Position numbers and translations under genes: made by a program
Assembly (NCBI GenBank): GCA_029204225.1
Contig: CM055108.1
Coordinates: forward strand, 18,261,779 to 18,325,778
Length of the DNA stretch: 64,000 bases
Direction of reading: 5' to 3'
Source: Diphasiastrum complanatum
Lineage: Eukaryota; Streptophyta; Lycopodiopsida; Lycopodiales; Lycopodiaceae
Notes under the pieces: generated by a model
What the model saw: the letters and a program-made list of their open reading frames with translations, nothing else
Told to the model about the DNA's origin: nothing
Database searches by the model: none
In this document: positions 20,530 through 32,515 of the stretch, one piece after another
How positions within the stretch are numbered: the stretch's first letter is position 1
How the letters are laid out: every line of letters begins with the position of its first letter

Positions 20530-22280
20530 CATCCTTGAGATCAGACTTGTTGATGTGCAGAGCAGACTGCCAAAACTTGCGTAATCGACTGCCATTCACT
20601 GGAGTATCAAATCGTTTTCCATCCAAGTGCTCAAGAGTTACTGCGCCATAGTTCAGGATTTTCTTCACTTTATACGGGCCTTCACCGGTAAACTTCAATT
20701 TTCCCTTGATCAGCTTGGTTTTGTACATCAATGCAAGATCTCCTGCTTTCAAATCCTTTTTGTGCAATCGACGATCGTGCCATGCCTTGCGATGGGCTTT
20801 CTCTGCTGCTAACGCATGAACTGCCATCAATCGCGTTTCACATAATTTGTGCAATGCTTCATGACGTAGTTGTAAAGACTTATCAGCATTTAATCGTTTT
20901 GTTGCCGCTATGCATGAAGATGGGATTAAAAATTCAATCGGCACGACAACATCTTGACCATAAACCAGTTGAAAGGGTGTTTGATTTGTACTATTTTTGT
21001 AAACGGTTCTGAATGCCCATAATGCTGCATACAGTTTATGTTCCCAATCAGACCGAATCACTTCAACTGTCTTCGTCATAATAGTGCAGAGAATATTATT
21101 GGAAGATTCAGCTTGGCCATTCCCTCTGGGATAGTAAGGAGTGCTAAATCTATGTATCACAAAAAAATCTTACAATAAACACTTTATTGTTTGATTAACA
21201 AAGTGTGTACCCCAGTCACTGACAATCTCGATCGGACATCCAAATCTGATTATAATATTTTCATAGAGAAACTTGGCCATAGATTTCGCATCAGCAACTT
21301 TGACAGCTTTGGCTTCAACCCACTTGGTCATATAATCAGTTGCGACGATAATGTATCTGGCCTGAGATCCTTGCGTGACAGGTTGAATAGGACCAACATA
21401 ATCCAGTCCCCATTTTTCAAACGGTGTTTGCGATTAAACCGGATGCAAGGGTCCATAGTTAAGTCTAGTAGGCCATCGTGCTCACTGGCAAACATCACAT
21501 GTCTGAATATAGTTTTTTGTGTCTTTATGAAACGTAGGCCACCAACAACCTGATTGCAAAAGTTTGCGAACAGTAATATCTGTAGAGAAGTGTCCTCCGC
21601 CCATGCCATCATGTGAAAACATGATTAAATCTGGTACTTCATGCGGTAAAACACATCTACGTAGAATATTGTTTGATCCACGACGATACAATTGTCCTGC
21701 AATCAATTGATAAGGTTGAGTCTAATGAATCAATTGCCTCTTCTGTACTTTTGTCAAGGAGTCATTTGGTTGTCCTAACATCAGGTACTCAACAATATCC
21801 ACTGCCCACTCAGGTACTGCTTCTACATAGAACAATGCTGCATCTGGTGCAGATTCGATTCGCGAAACGTGATCGGCTAGATAATGTTGCTTTTTCTTTT
21901 GAACCACAATTCGAAAGTCAAAGTCAGTCAATAATAATAACCATCTTGCAATACGTCCAATATTGCATGTCTTGTTTACCAAGTAAAGTAACTGATGGTG
22001 ATCCGTATAAAATGCAAAGTACGTTTCCATGAAGTAGTGACAAAATTTTTGAACAAAAAAAATCATGGCTAATGCTTCAGGTTCTGTTGTTGAATAATTC
22101 TTCTCTGGATCTATAAGTTGTCTGCTTGCAAATCGTATAGGATAATCTTTCTTATAATCACCTGGCTACGTCAAAACTGATCCAATGGCATATTTCGAGA
22201 CATCCGTGTGAACATGAAATTCTATCGTCCAATCTGGAGAACGCAGTATTGGTGCTGAAGTTAATGCTTTTTTTAATTTT
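20510..22280 (-). pseudogene. Inner element RNase H and integrase
   Basis: Minus strand. RNase H begins just after the gag junction (FEKLKKALTSAPILRSPDWT, HVHTDVSKYAIGSVLT, NYSTTEPEALAMIFFVQKF, FYTDHHQLLYLVNK) and runs to about 21720. The integrase HHCC finger (MFSHDGMGGGHFSTDI, QSGCWWPTFHKDTKNYIQTC, CDVCQ) follows, then the core with YIIVATDYMTKWVEAKAVKV, GCPIEIVSD and HRFSTPYYPRGNGQAESSN, which supplies the catalytic aspartates and glutamate. The C-terminal domain has LKAGDLALMYKTKLIKGKLK and GPYKVKKI. Stops near 22158, 21722 and 21160, plus changes around 21430, break the frame. Confidence 0.92.
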
Positions 22281-23520
22281 TCAAAGGCTTAACGCCTCTA
22301 TTCTGGTCCAATTTCTAGATGCTTGTTGTTGCACGACAGCATAAATAGCATATTGTTCTGAAGATCCACCTTCTTGCTCATTACCATAGTTCCATTGCTC
22401 GACGCTTCTGTACGGTTTTGGTTCCATCAAATTGGCAGGAGGAGCAGAGTGCTTTGGTGGGGCAGGTAAGGCTAAACGTTTTGGGTATCCAAGAGTAGAT
22501 TGTCGAGGTCTAGTTGCTGGATTTCCTCGATACTGTGGTTCTCGATATCCCATTTGGACATATCGTTGCTGAATTATCCGAGGATTGAAGTTGCAAAAAG
22601 TAGTCTCATGATTAGGTGAATTACACAAATGGCATACACTAATTTCCATTCGTTTTTTCAATTGAGGACACTTGTTCACTTTGTGATTTCCTGTACAAAT
22701 AGAACACCAGACATTTTCCCTGGTAGGAAAAGTCTTCGCAAACTTCTCAGGTTCCTTGTTCGCTTTTCCATGCAAATCTTCCAATGCTTTGATCTTCTCA
22801 TCAAATTGCGACTGCAACTTTTCCATCTGTTTTTGTTGGTTCTTCCCAAGTTTTTCGAACTCGTTGAGCATCATTTCTGCAGTAGTGTTGACATTCGTGG
22901 ATGCAATAGTGATGGATGTCGTAGTAGTCTGTCCTGCTGTATAAGGCAACATACTGATATTCGGCTCATCATCTGAATCTTCATCCTCCTTCCGAATTGC
23001 ATCGATTCTGCAACATTGCGTACTCATTATGGCGTTTCAGCTCACGTCTGATTCGTTTAGGTAAATCTGACAAAAACCACATAATCATGGCATTTTTGTT
23101 AATCAGCTCAGGTTTGCACTCAGATCTGAGGTGTTTCACCCGTTCAATGTAATCTTGAACCATTTTCCGCTTCCCCATTCTGATTTTACTTAAAAGTAGG
23201 AAAGGGTCTTCCATAAACTTTCGCGGTTTGAATCGTGTGATAAGGGCTCTTTTAACAACCTCCCAATTTATACGCTCACTTTCATCTTGATTATAGTACC
23301 AATCTTGTGTTGTGCTTGTTAAGGCCATAGGAAACAACTTAAGTTTATCTTGCGGGAAAATTTTGCCATAGACTTCACAGGATTCAGCATAGATCTGAAA
23401 AAATATAACTAGATCTGTTAATCCATTGTATTTGGGTAGATTCAAACGGGGTGCTCTTCTAACAATAGTAGGATTGACTTCCTGAGAAGCACCTCCCATA
23501 ATAGCTCCAGGGGCAGCCAT
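22281..23520 (-). pseudogene. Inner element gag (capsid and nucleocapsid)
   Basis: Minus strand, start MAAPGAIMGGASQEV at 23520. The capsid region is of retrotransposon-gag type (LNLPKYNGLTDLVIFFQIYA, QDWYYNQDESERINWEVVKR, MVQDYIERVKHLRSECKPEL). A frameshift near 22990-23025 leads to a coiled-coil-like stretch (EFEKLGKNQQKQMEKLQSQF). Two zinc knuckles follow: CSICTGNHKVNKC (C-x2-C-x3-H-x4-C) and CHLCNSPNHETTFC (C-x2-C-x4-H-x4-C). Beyond them the sequence passes at about 22290 into RNase H; protease and RT are missing. Confidence 0.9.
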
Positions 23521-24718
23521 CTTAGCATATTCAAATCAAGCAGACAATGAGATTGGATCTAGATTTTTCAATCAAAAAACTATCTCAGATTAGATCTGCT
23601 AGATCTATTTCACTTTTCAAAAATCTGATTCTATATCGTGAAAAAGATTTCGAAACTTGATCAATCGATACTTCTAAAAAATGATCAATTTCTCAGAATC
23701 CAAATTAGACTGTATCAAATTTGACCCAAATTTTGACAGAGACTTGATCTGGAAAATCAAAACCTAAAAATAGTATTGGCGAAGGTTGGCTCGACGAAGG
23801 TTCAGCAGTGCTATTTGGGAAAAAAAACTCTCTGATCAACTTTTTTGACAATTTCTAGGAAAATAACCTTCGCCGAACTCTCAGATGCAAGATCTGACAC
23901 AGATAAAACTAGGGTAAACCCAGCGAAGGTTTTTGACACAAGAAAATACAGTTTGTGTAGTTTGACGAGGGTAAAAATCAAGATTTTCTATGATCTAGAC
24001 AAGAAGAATTTCACCGAACTCAAAAATAGTATTCTATTTTAAATAGAATGTTTTGGAGACTCGGTGAAGGTTTCGGCGAAGGATCAAGAGTAATACTGTA
24101 TTTTTGCAAAAAAAGTGTCTTTTTTAGCAAAAATATGGCACTATGACAACTGATCCTCTGGTAACCCTTCTATTTTTGGTATTATTCTTCGTTGACCTGG
24201 TACTAGATAGATTTGAATCACACCTATGCACAGTGAATCGGACGAAGGTTCTTTTTTTGTATTTTTAGGGTTTTGGTGATTTTTGGGTGTCTTTTGACGG
24301 TTTTTCTGATGTTTCTGAAAATCTGCTGGGAATTAATTTCCGCCCTTCAGACTGAAGGTTTTGTTATCAAAATCGAAGGTGTTTGCAACTCGGCGAAGGT
24401 TTTTTGAAAGAGGGCAAAAAGTTATCAGCTCTGATGACGATTTTTGTCTCTTTTTGACCAAAATCTAATAGATTTGACCAATTTTTGTTGTTTTTTCTGA
24501 TATCTCATATCCAAATGGACCTTAAGATTGGTGATCTAAATAGCTTTTCCTATTCTACAATCAGATTAGATCTCAAACAAGCAAATCCACTCAAATCAAG
24601 CAAAATCACTCCCAAAGTAACCCTAAATGCAAATCTAACACTATTCATGCAACGACAAAATGCTTAATGCAAGCTAAACATCTACAAAACATGCTGCAAA
24701 CTGAAAAATTGGCGTACC
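23521..24718 (-). other. Leader of the inner element with repeated CGAAGGTT motif
   Basis: About 1.2 kb between the primer-binding site and gag, without a convincing ORF. It contains at least eight copies of a motif close to GGCGAAGGTT or CGACGAAGGTT: 23778, 23792, 23865 (inverse), 23922, 24062, 24073, 24239, 24373 and 24391. The same motif clusters again at 27571-27911. Confidence 0.8.
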
Positions 24719-24736
24719 TCCCCGGCAACGGTGCCA
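24719..24736 (-). promoter_or_regulatory. Primer-binding site of the inner element (tRNA-Asp)
   Basis: On the plus strand TCCCCGGCAACGGTGCCA corresponds to the 3' 18 nt of tRNA-Asp including CCA. Four bases (AAAT) separate it from the LTR. The match to the tRNA stops where expected for a normal PBS, in contrast to 18629-18703. Confidence 0.9.
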
Positions 24737-24740
24737 AAAT

Positions 24741-25458
24741 TGTAGTGGGTTTCTTTCCTTGCCTAACCTCAAACCAAGATCTAGTCAATCTAGCATCAAA
24801 GAGACGAAGTTAGTTGTCACACGTAGGTTTGTTCCCATCAGAGCGATAGTATAGTTCAGATTTCAACATGAATGGAAGATCCACATCTAACTCTAACATC
24901 CATTAACCCTACAATCCATTAACACTACAATCCACAACAAAGATAGCTTACTCTTTCTCTCTCCCCCTTTCTCTCTCATAAAAAGTATAACAACATGCAA
25001 TCCCAATAACAATCAGATCCAACAATTAGCAAAATCCAAAGAAAGCATGAGAGATGGAGGAAAAGTGATAGAGAGCAAGAACATTTGTCAATCCATTTAT
25101 GAAGAGAACCAATCTGCTTTATTGAAATGAGAAAATGAACATGTGTAGGAACTCGAGTTGGTCCTTTTTTATAATAGAGAGGAGGATCCTAGCCTCTATA
25201 TCCTATTGCCTCACTAATTATTCAAATTTAAAAAAGAACCATCCAAATTGGAGAAAAACACAACTTTATTCACTAACTTGACATTTAGCCCCTGCGACAT
25301 TAAAAGTCCCGCAAAAAGGCCTAAAGTCCTTTTATTTACTTGTAACTAATCAAATAACTATGTGATCATCGAGTTGGACTTACACACGCAGGGTGCCAAA
25401 TCCCTCTCACGTATTAACTAGGGTTAGGGTTGCCTTGAGATCTGCAAACCCTCCAACA
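24741..25458 (-). repeat. 5' LTR of the inner element
   Basis: 718 bp, TGTAGTGGG...CCTCCAACA on the plus strand; transcription would run on the minus strand. It contains a CT-rich tract (about 24950-24977) just before a CATAAAAAGTATAA word. Clearly homologous to 18708-19455. Confidence 0.92.
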
Positions 25459-25463
25459 AGGAC

Positions 25464-27320
25464 TCATGAGGATGTTGTGCTAAAAAGCTCTGGATCTGGT
25501 CCTCAACATTGATTGGTCTTCTGAACAATGGTGTGGTCCTTGATGAAGATAGTCCTGGTTGCATTGCCTGTGAAGCTGGCTGTTCTTCTTCAACTTCAAG
25601 GGAACTGAAATCTGAGGCCTAGCTTCCAACACCTGAGCGACAACCTTTTCATATGCGGTAATGGTTGCTTTGGCCTTTGCCAACTTAGTTGAAGTTGTAC
25701 CCTTGAATCTGTCAAAGCGGCCTTGGAATCCTTGAAGAGCCACTTTAAAGGTTTCAACCTTTTTAAAACAAATAGCTTCGTGCTGCTTGGCGATCTTCAA
25801 CTCTTTGTCCAACTGAATGACTTTCTGGCCGATGAGTGTATTCTCAGATCCCATATCTGAGATGCATTGCTCCATTTCTTTTTTCTTATCTAGCATAGAC
25901 TGGATCACTTGTGCAAGGCTTGAGACTAAACCGAGAGCATCACCATAATCTACTGTTGTGGAGGTGGTAGCAGCAAAAGGAGCTGGTGGTACTGTCCCTG
26001 GTTGGCGTGGAGCAGGTGCTTGTAACTCTTCTTCTTCAAAGAGGTCTTCTTCTTCATAGCCCTCAGGCACTGTGGCGTAGAACTGCTTTGGTGATTTGAC
26101 AACTTGCCCGACCTCAATTGTGGCTGGTGCGGCTTCAACTTGAGTGGTTAATCTAAAAAGAGTCTTTAAAACCAGTAGTTTTATCATGGAGCTGTTCGAA
26201 TCCTCTTCCAAGGGATTGGAGTTCAAAGGGCGCAGGGCTCTAGGGCATTACAAAAATTTCTGAGGCCCCAAGGGGGTCGGAATCATCGAACATGTCCATG
26301 AAATACCAGGTGTTTGGGGAAAAAGCTCCTGTGTGTGGAGGTGAGGCAGCCTAGGCAGTTGTGGAGGTGAGGCAGTCTGGGTAGCTGTGATGGAAATGGT
26401 AGTCCCAATGGTCATAGACTGTCCTTGAGAGGAAGCAGAGGCGAGGGAAGCATCAGAGGCGGGGGGAATAGGTAGTTCAGCGCGAATAGCAGCAGGTCGT
26501 GACACGAAAGGCGTCAGAAATGACGATCTCACTGCGTGGACGACGTCGACTATGTGAGTTGGATGTCTGTTGAGATGACTCAGCCGGTGTTTCTTCATAA
26601 ATAGAAAGCACGGAATCCATACAAAAACCATGGATTTTATTTTCAAGGTGGGAGGCTGCTAGGAGTGACAAGAAAGGGCCAACAACAAATTGCTGCTTGG
26701 TATTGCCCTTGATGGCTCGTTTGAGCTCTCCAAAAATGGTCTTGAATTAGTTATATGGTTCCAGAGAAGCCTTGGCTATCTTGGCATGAGATTCAACTAT
26801 TCTATGCAAAATCTGAAAAGTAATTCGGTCTTTCTTGAGGTTGCCAACCATCAGGAAACTGTTGAGGAGCTGAGCAGCAGCCTGAATGGCTGAATCAGTA
26901 ATGGATTCTAGAAGATAGCCGTCATTAGTCCAGTGCAAATCATTGGTAATGTCAATATAAGGCTTAATAGCCTATTTGGCTTGCTTATGGTTTGGTGAGG
27001 CTTGGGTACCAGATGCTATCTATCCCTATGGCAGCAAGGGCAGCCTCAGTCACACGCACCTTGTGTGTGGCTCCCTGGAAAGTTATGTAAAACTTGGATT
27101 TCTCCTCCTTCCAAGTACTGAAGGCAAGAGTGATAAAATCCATGTTGATTCTCCCTGAGAAGGCTCTCTCATGAATACCCATTGCAGTAAGCAAAGGCTC
27201 CACAAGGGTCATCCACTGAGTGACCATGCTTGTGCTAGGAAGGATCATGATATCCATTGCAGATGGGACATTACGATGGATAGTGTAACACGACAACTGA
27301 GACGTATCTGTGGAAGACAT
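25464..27320 (-). pseudogene. ORF X, N-terminal block (element 3' extra ORF)
   Basis: Minus strand. I prefer the start MSSTDTSQLSCYTIH at 27320; the open frame before it is a hydrophobic AT-driven stretch. Block 1 (27320-26985) includes MVTQWMTLVEPLLTAMGIHE and KFYITFQGATHKVRVTEAAL. After a stop comes DSAIQAAAQLLNSFLMVGNL, after another stop QFVVGPFLSLLAASHLENKI. Block 2 (26226-25480) has an acidic/proline-rich part (GYEEEDLFEEEELQAPAPRQ) and a long predicted coiled coil (about 25950-25600). A frameshift near 25570 gives the frame (PLFRRPINVEDQIQSFLAQH) that continues across the nested insertion. Joined length would be about 850 codons. Function unknown. Confidence 0.6.
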
Positions 27321-27463
27321 GATGGAAAAGAACAGAAACTGAAAGTAATAGACGCGAGTGTATATCAGAAAACAATACAAATTTTTTTGAAGGCTTTGGT
27401 CACTGGAAAAATTGGCAAGAGCTTCGCTTGCACAAGTGAGGAATGAATCGAATTCAGCCAACT

Positions 27464-28123
27464 TATAGGTGATTTTGGAGGGTCCATTACACAGAATACT
27501 AGTTTGGCTAATCAGTTCTGAACAAAAATTTGCAGGCTTGTTCAGTACTGTGAAAATAGGCTATAAAAATTTCGACGAAGGTTTTTGAGGTTCTGAAGCC
27601 ATCCGACGAACGTTTTCCAGGCTGGCAAAGAATGAACCTTCGTCCAAAAGGATCCTTCGCCCAAGTACTGTCATAAATGCAACTTTCAGGCTCTAAACCT
27701 ATAGCCAACCTAATTTTGACATTTTAAGACCATTTAGCATATCAGTGAAGCTTTTTGAGGAGAGTAAGGTGCTCGACGAAGGTTTTCAAAATGGCATATT
27801 GCTGATCATTCACCTAACTTAGAAACATGTACTTTTTCTAGAAAAGAACCTTCGCCCAAGTCAATATAGATATATCTGAAGTGGATGTATAATCTGAAAG
27901 TTCAACGAAAGTTTCCAATACTGTATGGGCAACATATGACCGAAACAATGGTTTTATAAGTTATTTTCCATCAAAAATTATCTTTTGAAAATACTTTCCT
28001 TCCTCTTTTTTCACTTGATGACTTTTTCTGACTTTTGCTCATCAGTATTTCCTCATTTTTTTTATTATTGTCTTTTCCAAACAAAGTTAACAATTAAGTA
28101 GTGAAAACAAATAAAAATAAAAA
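27464..28123 (-). other. Integrase-to-X spacer with CGAAGGTT motif cluster
   Basis: No ORF. At least six copies of the motif also seen in the gag leader: 27572 CGACGAAGGTT, 27603 CGACGAACGTT, 27635 inverse, 27652 inverse, 27773 CGACGAAGGTT, 27847 inverse. Both orientations occur. Confidence 0.75.
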
Positions 28124-29221
28124 TCATTTGGACCATGCTTGTTGAACTAGCGGAGCATGATGCCAAAACTTGCGTAATCGACTGCCATTCACAGGAGTAT
28201 CAAATCGTTTTCCGTCCAAGTGCTCAAGAATCATTGTTCCATAGTTCAGAATTTCCTTCACTCTATACGGGCTTTCACTGGTAAATTTCAATTTTCCCTT
28301 GAAAAGCTTGGTTTTGTACATCAGTGCGAGATCTCCCGCTTTCAGATCCTTTTTGTGTAATCGACGATCTTGCCATGCCTTACGGCGGGCTTTCTCTGCT
28401 GCTAACGCATGAACTGCCATCAATCTTGTTTCACACAATTTGTGCAATGCTTCATGACGTAGACTTATCCTCATTTAACCGCTTTGTTGCTGCTATGCGT
28501 AAAGATGATATTAAAATTCAATCGGCATGACAACATCTTGACCATAAACCAGTTGAAAGGCTGTTTGATTTGTAATTACTTTTGTAAGCGGTTCTGAATG
28601 CCCATAATGTTGCATGCAATTTATGTTCCCAATCAGATTGACTCGCTTCAACTGCTTTTGTCATAATAGTGCAAAGAATCTTATTGGAAGATTCAGCTTG
28701 GCCATTCCCTCTGGGACAATAAGGAGTACTAAATCTGTGTATAAAAAATCTTCTAGTAAACACTTTATCATTTGATTAACAAAGTGTGTACCTCGGTCAC
28801 TGACAATCTCGATCGGACATCCAAATCTGATAATAATATATTCATAGAGAAACTTGGCCGTAGATTTCGCATCAGCAACTTTGACAGCTTTGGCTTCAAC
28901 CCACTTGGTCATATAATCAGTTGCTACGATAATGTATCGGGCCTGAGATCCTCGCGCGGCAGGATAAATAGAACCAACATAATCCAGTCCCCATTTTTCA
29001 AATGACACTTGCGATAAAACCAGATGTAAGGGTCCATAGTTCTGTCTAGTAGGTCGTTGTGCTCGCTGGCAAACATTACATGTCTGAATATAATTTTCTA
29101 TGTCCTTATGAAGCGTAGGCCACCAACAACCTGATTGCAAAAGTTTGTGAACAGTAATATCTGTAGAAAAGTGTCCTCCGCCCATGCCATCATGTGAAAA
29201 CATGATTAAATCTTGCTTCAA
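28124..29221 (-). pseudogene. Outer element integrase
   Basis: Minus strand, closely similar to the inner element's integrase. Finger: MFSHDGMGGGHFSTDITVHK, CWWPTLHKDIENYIQTCNVC, CQRAQRPTRQNYGPLHL. Core: FEKWGLDYVGSIYP, YIIVATDYMTKWVEAKAVKV, GCPIEIVSDRGTHFVNQMIK, STPYCPRGNGQAESSNKILC, so D, D and E positions are visible. C-terminal: LKAGDLALMYKTKLFKGKLK. Frameshifts near 28660 and 28540 break it. Homology ends at about 29212, where DLIMFSH is preceded by unrelated sequence, marking the truncation point. Confidence 0.92.
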
Positions 29222-29481
29222 GTTTTTTGTTCACTTTGGGCTCTTAAAATATAAGTACTAGGTTCAAGAACACCTAGGATGCCTAATTGTATTTATCAAA
29301 ATATTACGTTCAGAGAATTGCATGGCTGTCACAGACGCCTATTTGTTTTTGCAATTTCTCTTCACGGTAGTCCAAGACTCCTACACTAATAATCGTATTC
29401 AACACAAACTGAGCAGTTCTCTAATCTCTGTTCTCTAAGTCATCCACAATGCTCCTTAACACAATTATCATTGTTCTTTAT

Positions 29482-30196
<715 letters not shown>

Positions 30197-30229
30197 GGGT
30201 CCACGGCCCAAAGTAGTGTCGGTCCCTCG

Positions 30230-31385
30230 GCACTAGGCTGGAACTGTTGTGAAGGGGTGTTGTTGTCGGTTCTTTTATTGCTGGGACATGGCTGCTTTAG
30301 GAAAAACGTGGATAGAATCTGCTTACGTAAAACCTGAGGCTTTATTAGTGGATGATCAGCAAGAACTAATTTTCAATAATACCCATAAGGATCTGGTGGC
30401 CATTCCGGATAACCTTGTTCATCAACAATTGGGTAGCTGAGGCATTCCATCAGAGTATCTCAAGGTAAAATTGGATCCTCATAGATTGGCGCAACTAGTC
30501 CCAACATCATGGACTCCCCCAAATCATAATGTGGATATGACATGCTTGCTTGACTCTCTTGTCTGTCCAGGTATTCATGGTATGCCATAACATGAAGACT
30601 TTCCTCAGCAGTCAATATCAAAGATTTAGGACAAGGCTTTGTCATTATAAGTGCTGGTGCTTGTTGTACTGGAGGCCTATTTGGGCTTGGATTCCCTGGA
30701 TTTGGCCTTTGAAGGATGGATATACCCGGATTCAGTGTTGGTTTGGGCTGCTGCATTATGGAACAATGAGACTTTGGTTGAATCTTGCTTGTTGAGGGAC
30801 AATCATCAACTTTAGTCTTCCCTTGGTCATTGCACTTCCCCGTTGAAGGCTGCATGATGGCACTTTTCCTTGGATCTTGTGCTAAATTGCCTTCAAGTTG
30901 CTCTGTTGACGCTAGTCCCCTTTGTACTTCATCACTAAGAATTATTTGCAGTGATTGCGCCAAGAGACTTGGTAAAATCCGTTGGACTTCGTCGGATGCC
31001 AATTTCTTGACTTCCTCAGTTACCATTGGCGTGATGGATTCTACTCTCTCTGTCTTCTGTGATGGTTTTACTTGTTTGCCCAAGGGTATCTTTGCGTACT
31101 TTGGGACTCTTGCCAGATTGTCTTCTTCATCACTCGCTTCATAACCCGGTGGCACTAAGATTTTTCTTTTATAGTGCGTTCAAGGTGGAAGGGTCACCAC
31201 AGGTGCATGTTGGGCTACATAGGCCAAATGCCTCCTGGATATTTGTGGATATCTCATCGGGCAATCTCAGCATGGATGATTAACTCCGCATTGTGAACAC
31301 GAGGGATCAAATGTTGATGGATCCCCTCGATGTGGACATTCAGCACGACGGTGTTTCCCTCCGCATCCATAGCACCTAACCGAGT
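30230..31385 (-). pseudogene. Ty3/gypsy gag remnant with two zinc knuckles
   Basis: Minus strand. Starting near 31385, the sequence shows CYGCGGKHRRAEC and CSQCGVNHPC-stop-DC, two C-x2-C-x3-H-x4-C knuckles, then after a short gap an ORF (31155-30460): PPGYEASDEEDNLARVPKYA, KKLASDEVQRILPSLLAQSL, a proline-rich linker ILQRPNPGNPSPNRPPVQQA, and LILTAEESLHVMAYHEYLDR. The knuckle pair resembles that of the inner element's gag. Downstream sequence runs on to about 30240 with stops. No protease or RT motif was found. It is cut at about 31390 by plus-strand copia sequence. Confidence 0.65.
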
Positions 31386-31394
31386 GCAGTTATA

Positions 31395-32515
31395 TATGAC
31401 CATTCATCATGAGATTTTCCATTCCTATACGCCTTACAGCACAAAGAAGTATGTTTATCTTGGTGATGATAACACTCACACTATCAAAGGTGAAGGTACT
31501 GTAAGGTTAAGATTCTAGCATGATCTATTCAAACTACTGTCAAAAGTCTTGTATGTTCCTAAAATCTCTACAAATCTGTTATCAATAAGTAGAACTACAT
31601 AGTTAGGACATAAGGTGGAGTTTGAGTCTGATCAATGCAAAATTATCGATAGGAGTAATAAGCTCCTTGCACTTGCAAGAGACATGGATACTTATATAGA
31701 TTGGCACACTATTATTCTGATTCTAGTCAAGCCTTGAAAACCTCTGTTCTTGTCAATAAAGCAGTACTATGACATCGTCGCTTAGGACACTTGAATTATG
31801 CATCTGTTTCGAACATGTCCAGACAATCCCTAGCACTTGATCTCAACTATCCTTCCGACAAATTCGATCTCCCTTTCTGCCATAGCTGCATCCTTGGAAA
31901 ATAGACTAGAATTCCTTTTAGATCGAGTCATAGGCATGCAACAAAAGGTCTGTTAGATGTTGTTCATTCAGATATATGTGGACCTATGAAAACTCCATCA
32001 TTGCTAGATGCAAAGTATCTCATTACCTTTATTGAATAATTCTCTAGAAGAATAACTATTTACTTTATTAAGCAAAAATCAGAGGCTTTCATCAAGTTCA
32101 GACAATTCAAAGAGCATGTAGAAAATCAAACTGGCAAATGAATCAAAGCACTAGGCCTGACAACGGGGGAGAATATAAGACTCCACCGAATTTAAGGAGT
32201 AACTATATTCAAAACATATGTCCTACTAAAGGTCTCTTAGACAAAACACCATTTCAAGTTTGGATAGGTACCAAACCTTCCTTATCAAACTTATGAGTTT
32301 TTGGATGTACTGCTTATGCGCAAATTTCTCATGATCTCAGGAAGAAACTCGACTTCTAGAGTATCAAATGTATTTTCATCAGTTACACTACTTCAGATCA
32401 ACCCTACAAGTTGTTTGATCCTATCGAGTCGAAGATATTTGTTAGCCGGGATGTCATCTTCATAAAAAATCAGTTTATCGACCTCAAGGGAAAGGCAAAG
32501 CCCATGTAGCTGACT
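31395..32515 (+). pseudogene. Copia C1 protease tail and integrase
   Basis: MTIHHEIFHSYTPYS and GDDNTHTIKGEGTV are from the retropepsin region after its active site; VLYVPKISTNLLS follows. Then HRRLGHLNYASVSNMS is the pre-integrase signature, CHSCILGK the zinc-binding pair, VHSDICGPMKTPSLLDAKYL the start of the catalytic core with its first aspartate, VFGCTAYAQISHDLRKKLDF and RDVIFIKN the distal part. The second catalytic region (normally TDNGGEY) is degraded to LTTGENI. Multiple frames are needed. Confidence 0.85.

Larger units (their letters stand above)
20217..25458 (-). mobile_element. Inner nested Ty3/gypsy element with AGGAC target-site duplication
   Basis: Flanked by AGGAC on both sides (20212-20216 and 25459-25463), a perfect 5-bp duplication of integrase type. 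On the minus strand it has a complete 5' LTR (25458-24741), a tRNA-Asp primer-binding site, a leader, gag with two zinc knuckles, RNase H, integrase and a 3' LTR cut to its last 313 bp (20529-20217). Protease, RT and the X ORF are deleted, so it is non-autonomous. Excising it restores the X reading frame of its host element. Confidence 0.9.
18629..29221 (-). mobile_element. Outer Ty3/gypsy element (tRNA-Asp-primed, Tat/Athila-like) with nested insertion
   Basis: Read on the minus strand: integrase (29221-28124), a spacer with a repeated motif, an unrecognised ORF X (27320-25464, resuming 20211-19509), a polypurine tract (about 19475-19456), the 3' LTR (19455-18708), and then spacer plus full tRNA-Asp copy. 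The 5' part (LTR, gag, PR, RT, RNase H) is absent beyond about 29212. A second element of the same family (20217-25458) is inserted in ORF X. Assignment to the Tat/Athila group rests on the tRNA-Asp primer type and the extra 3' ORF; it was not tested by phylogeny. Confidence 0.8.
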
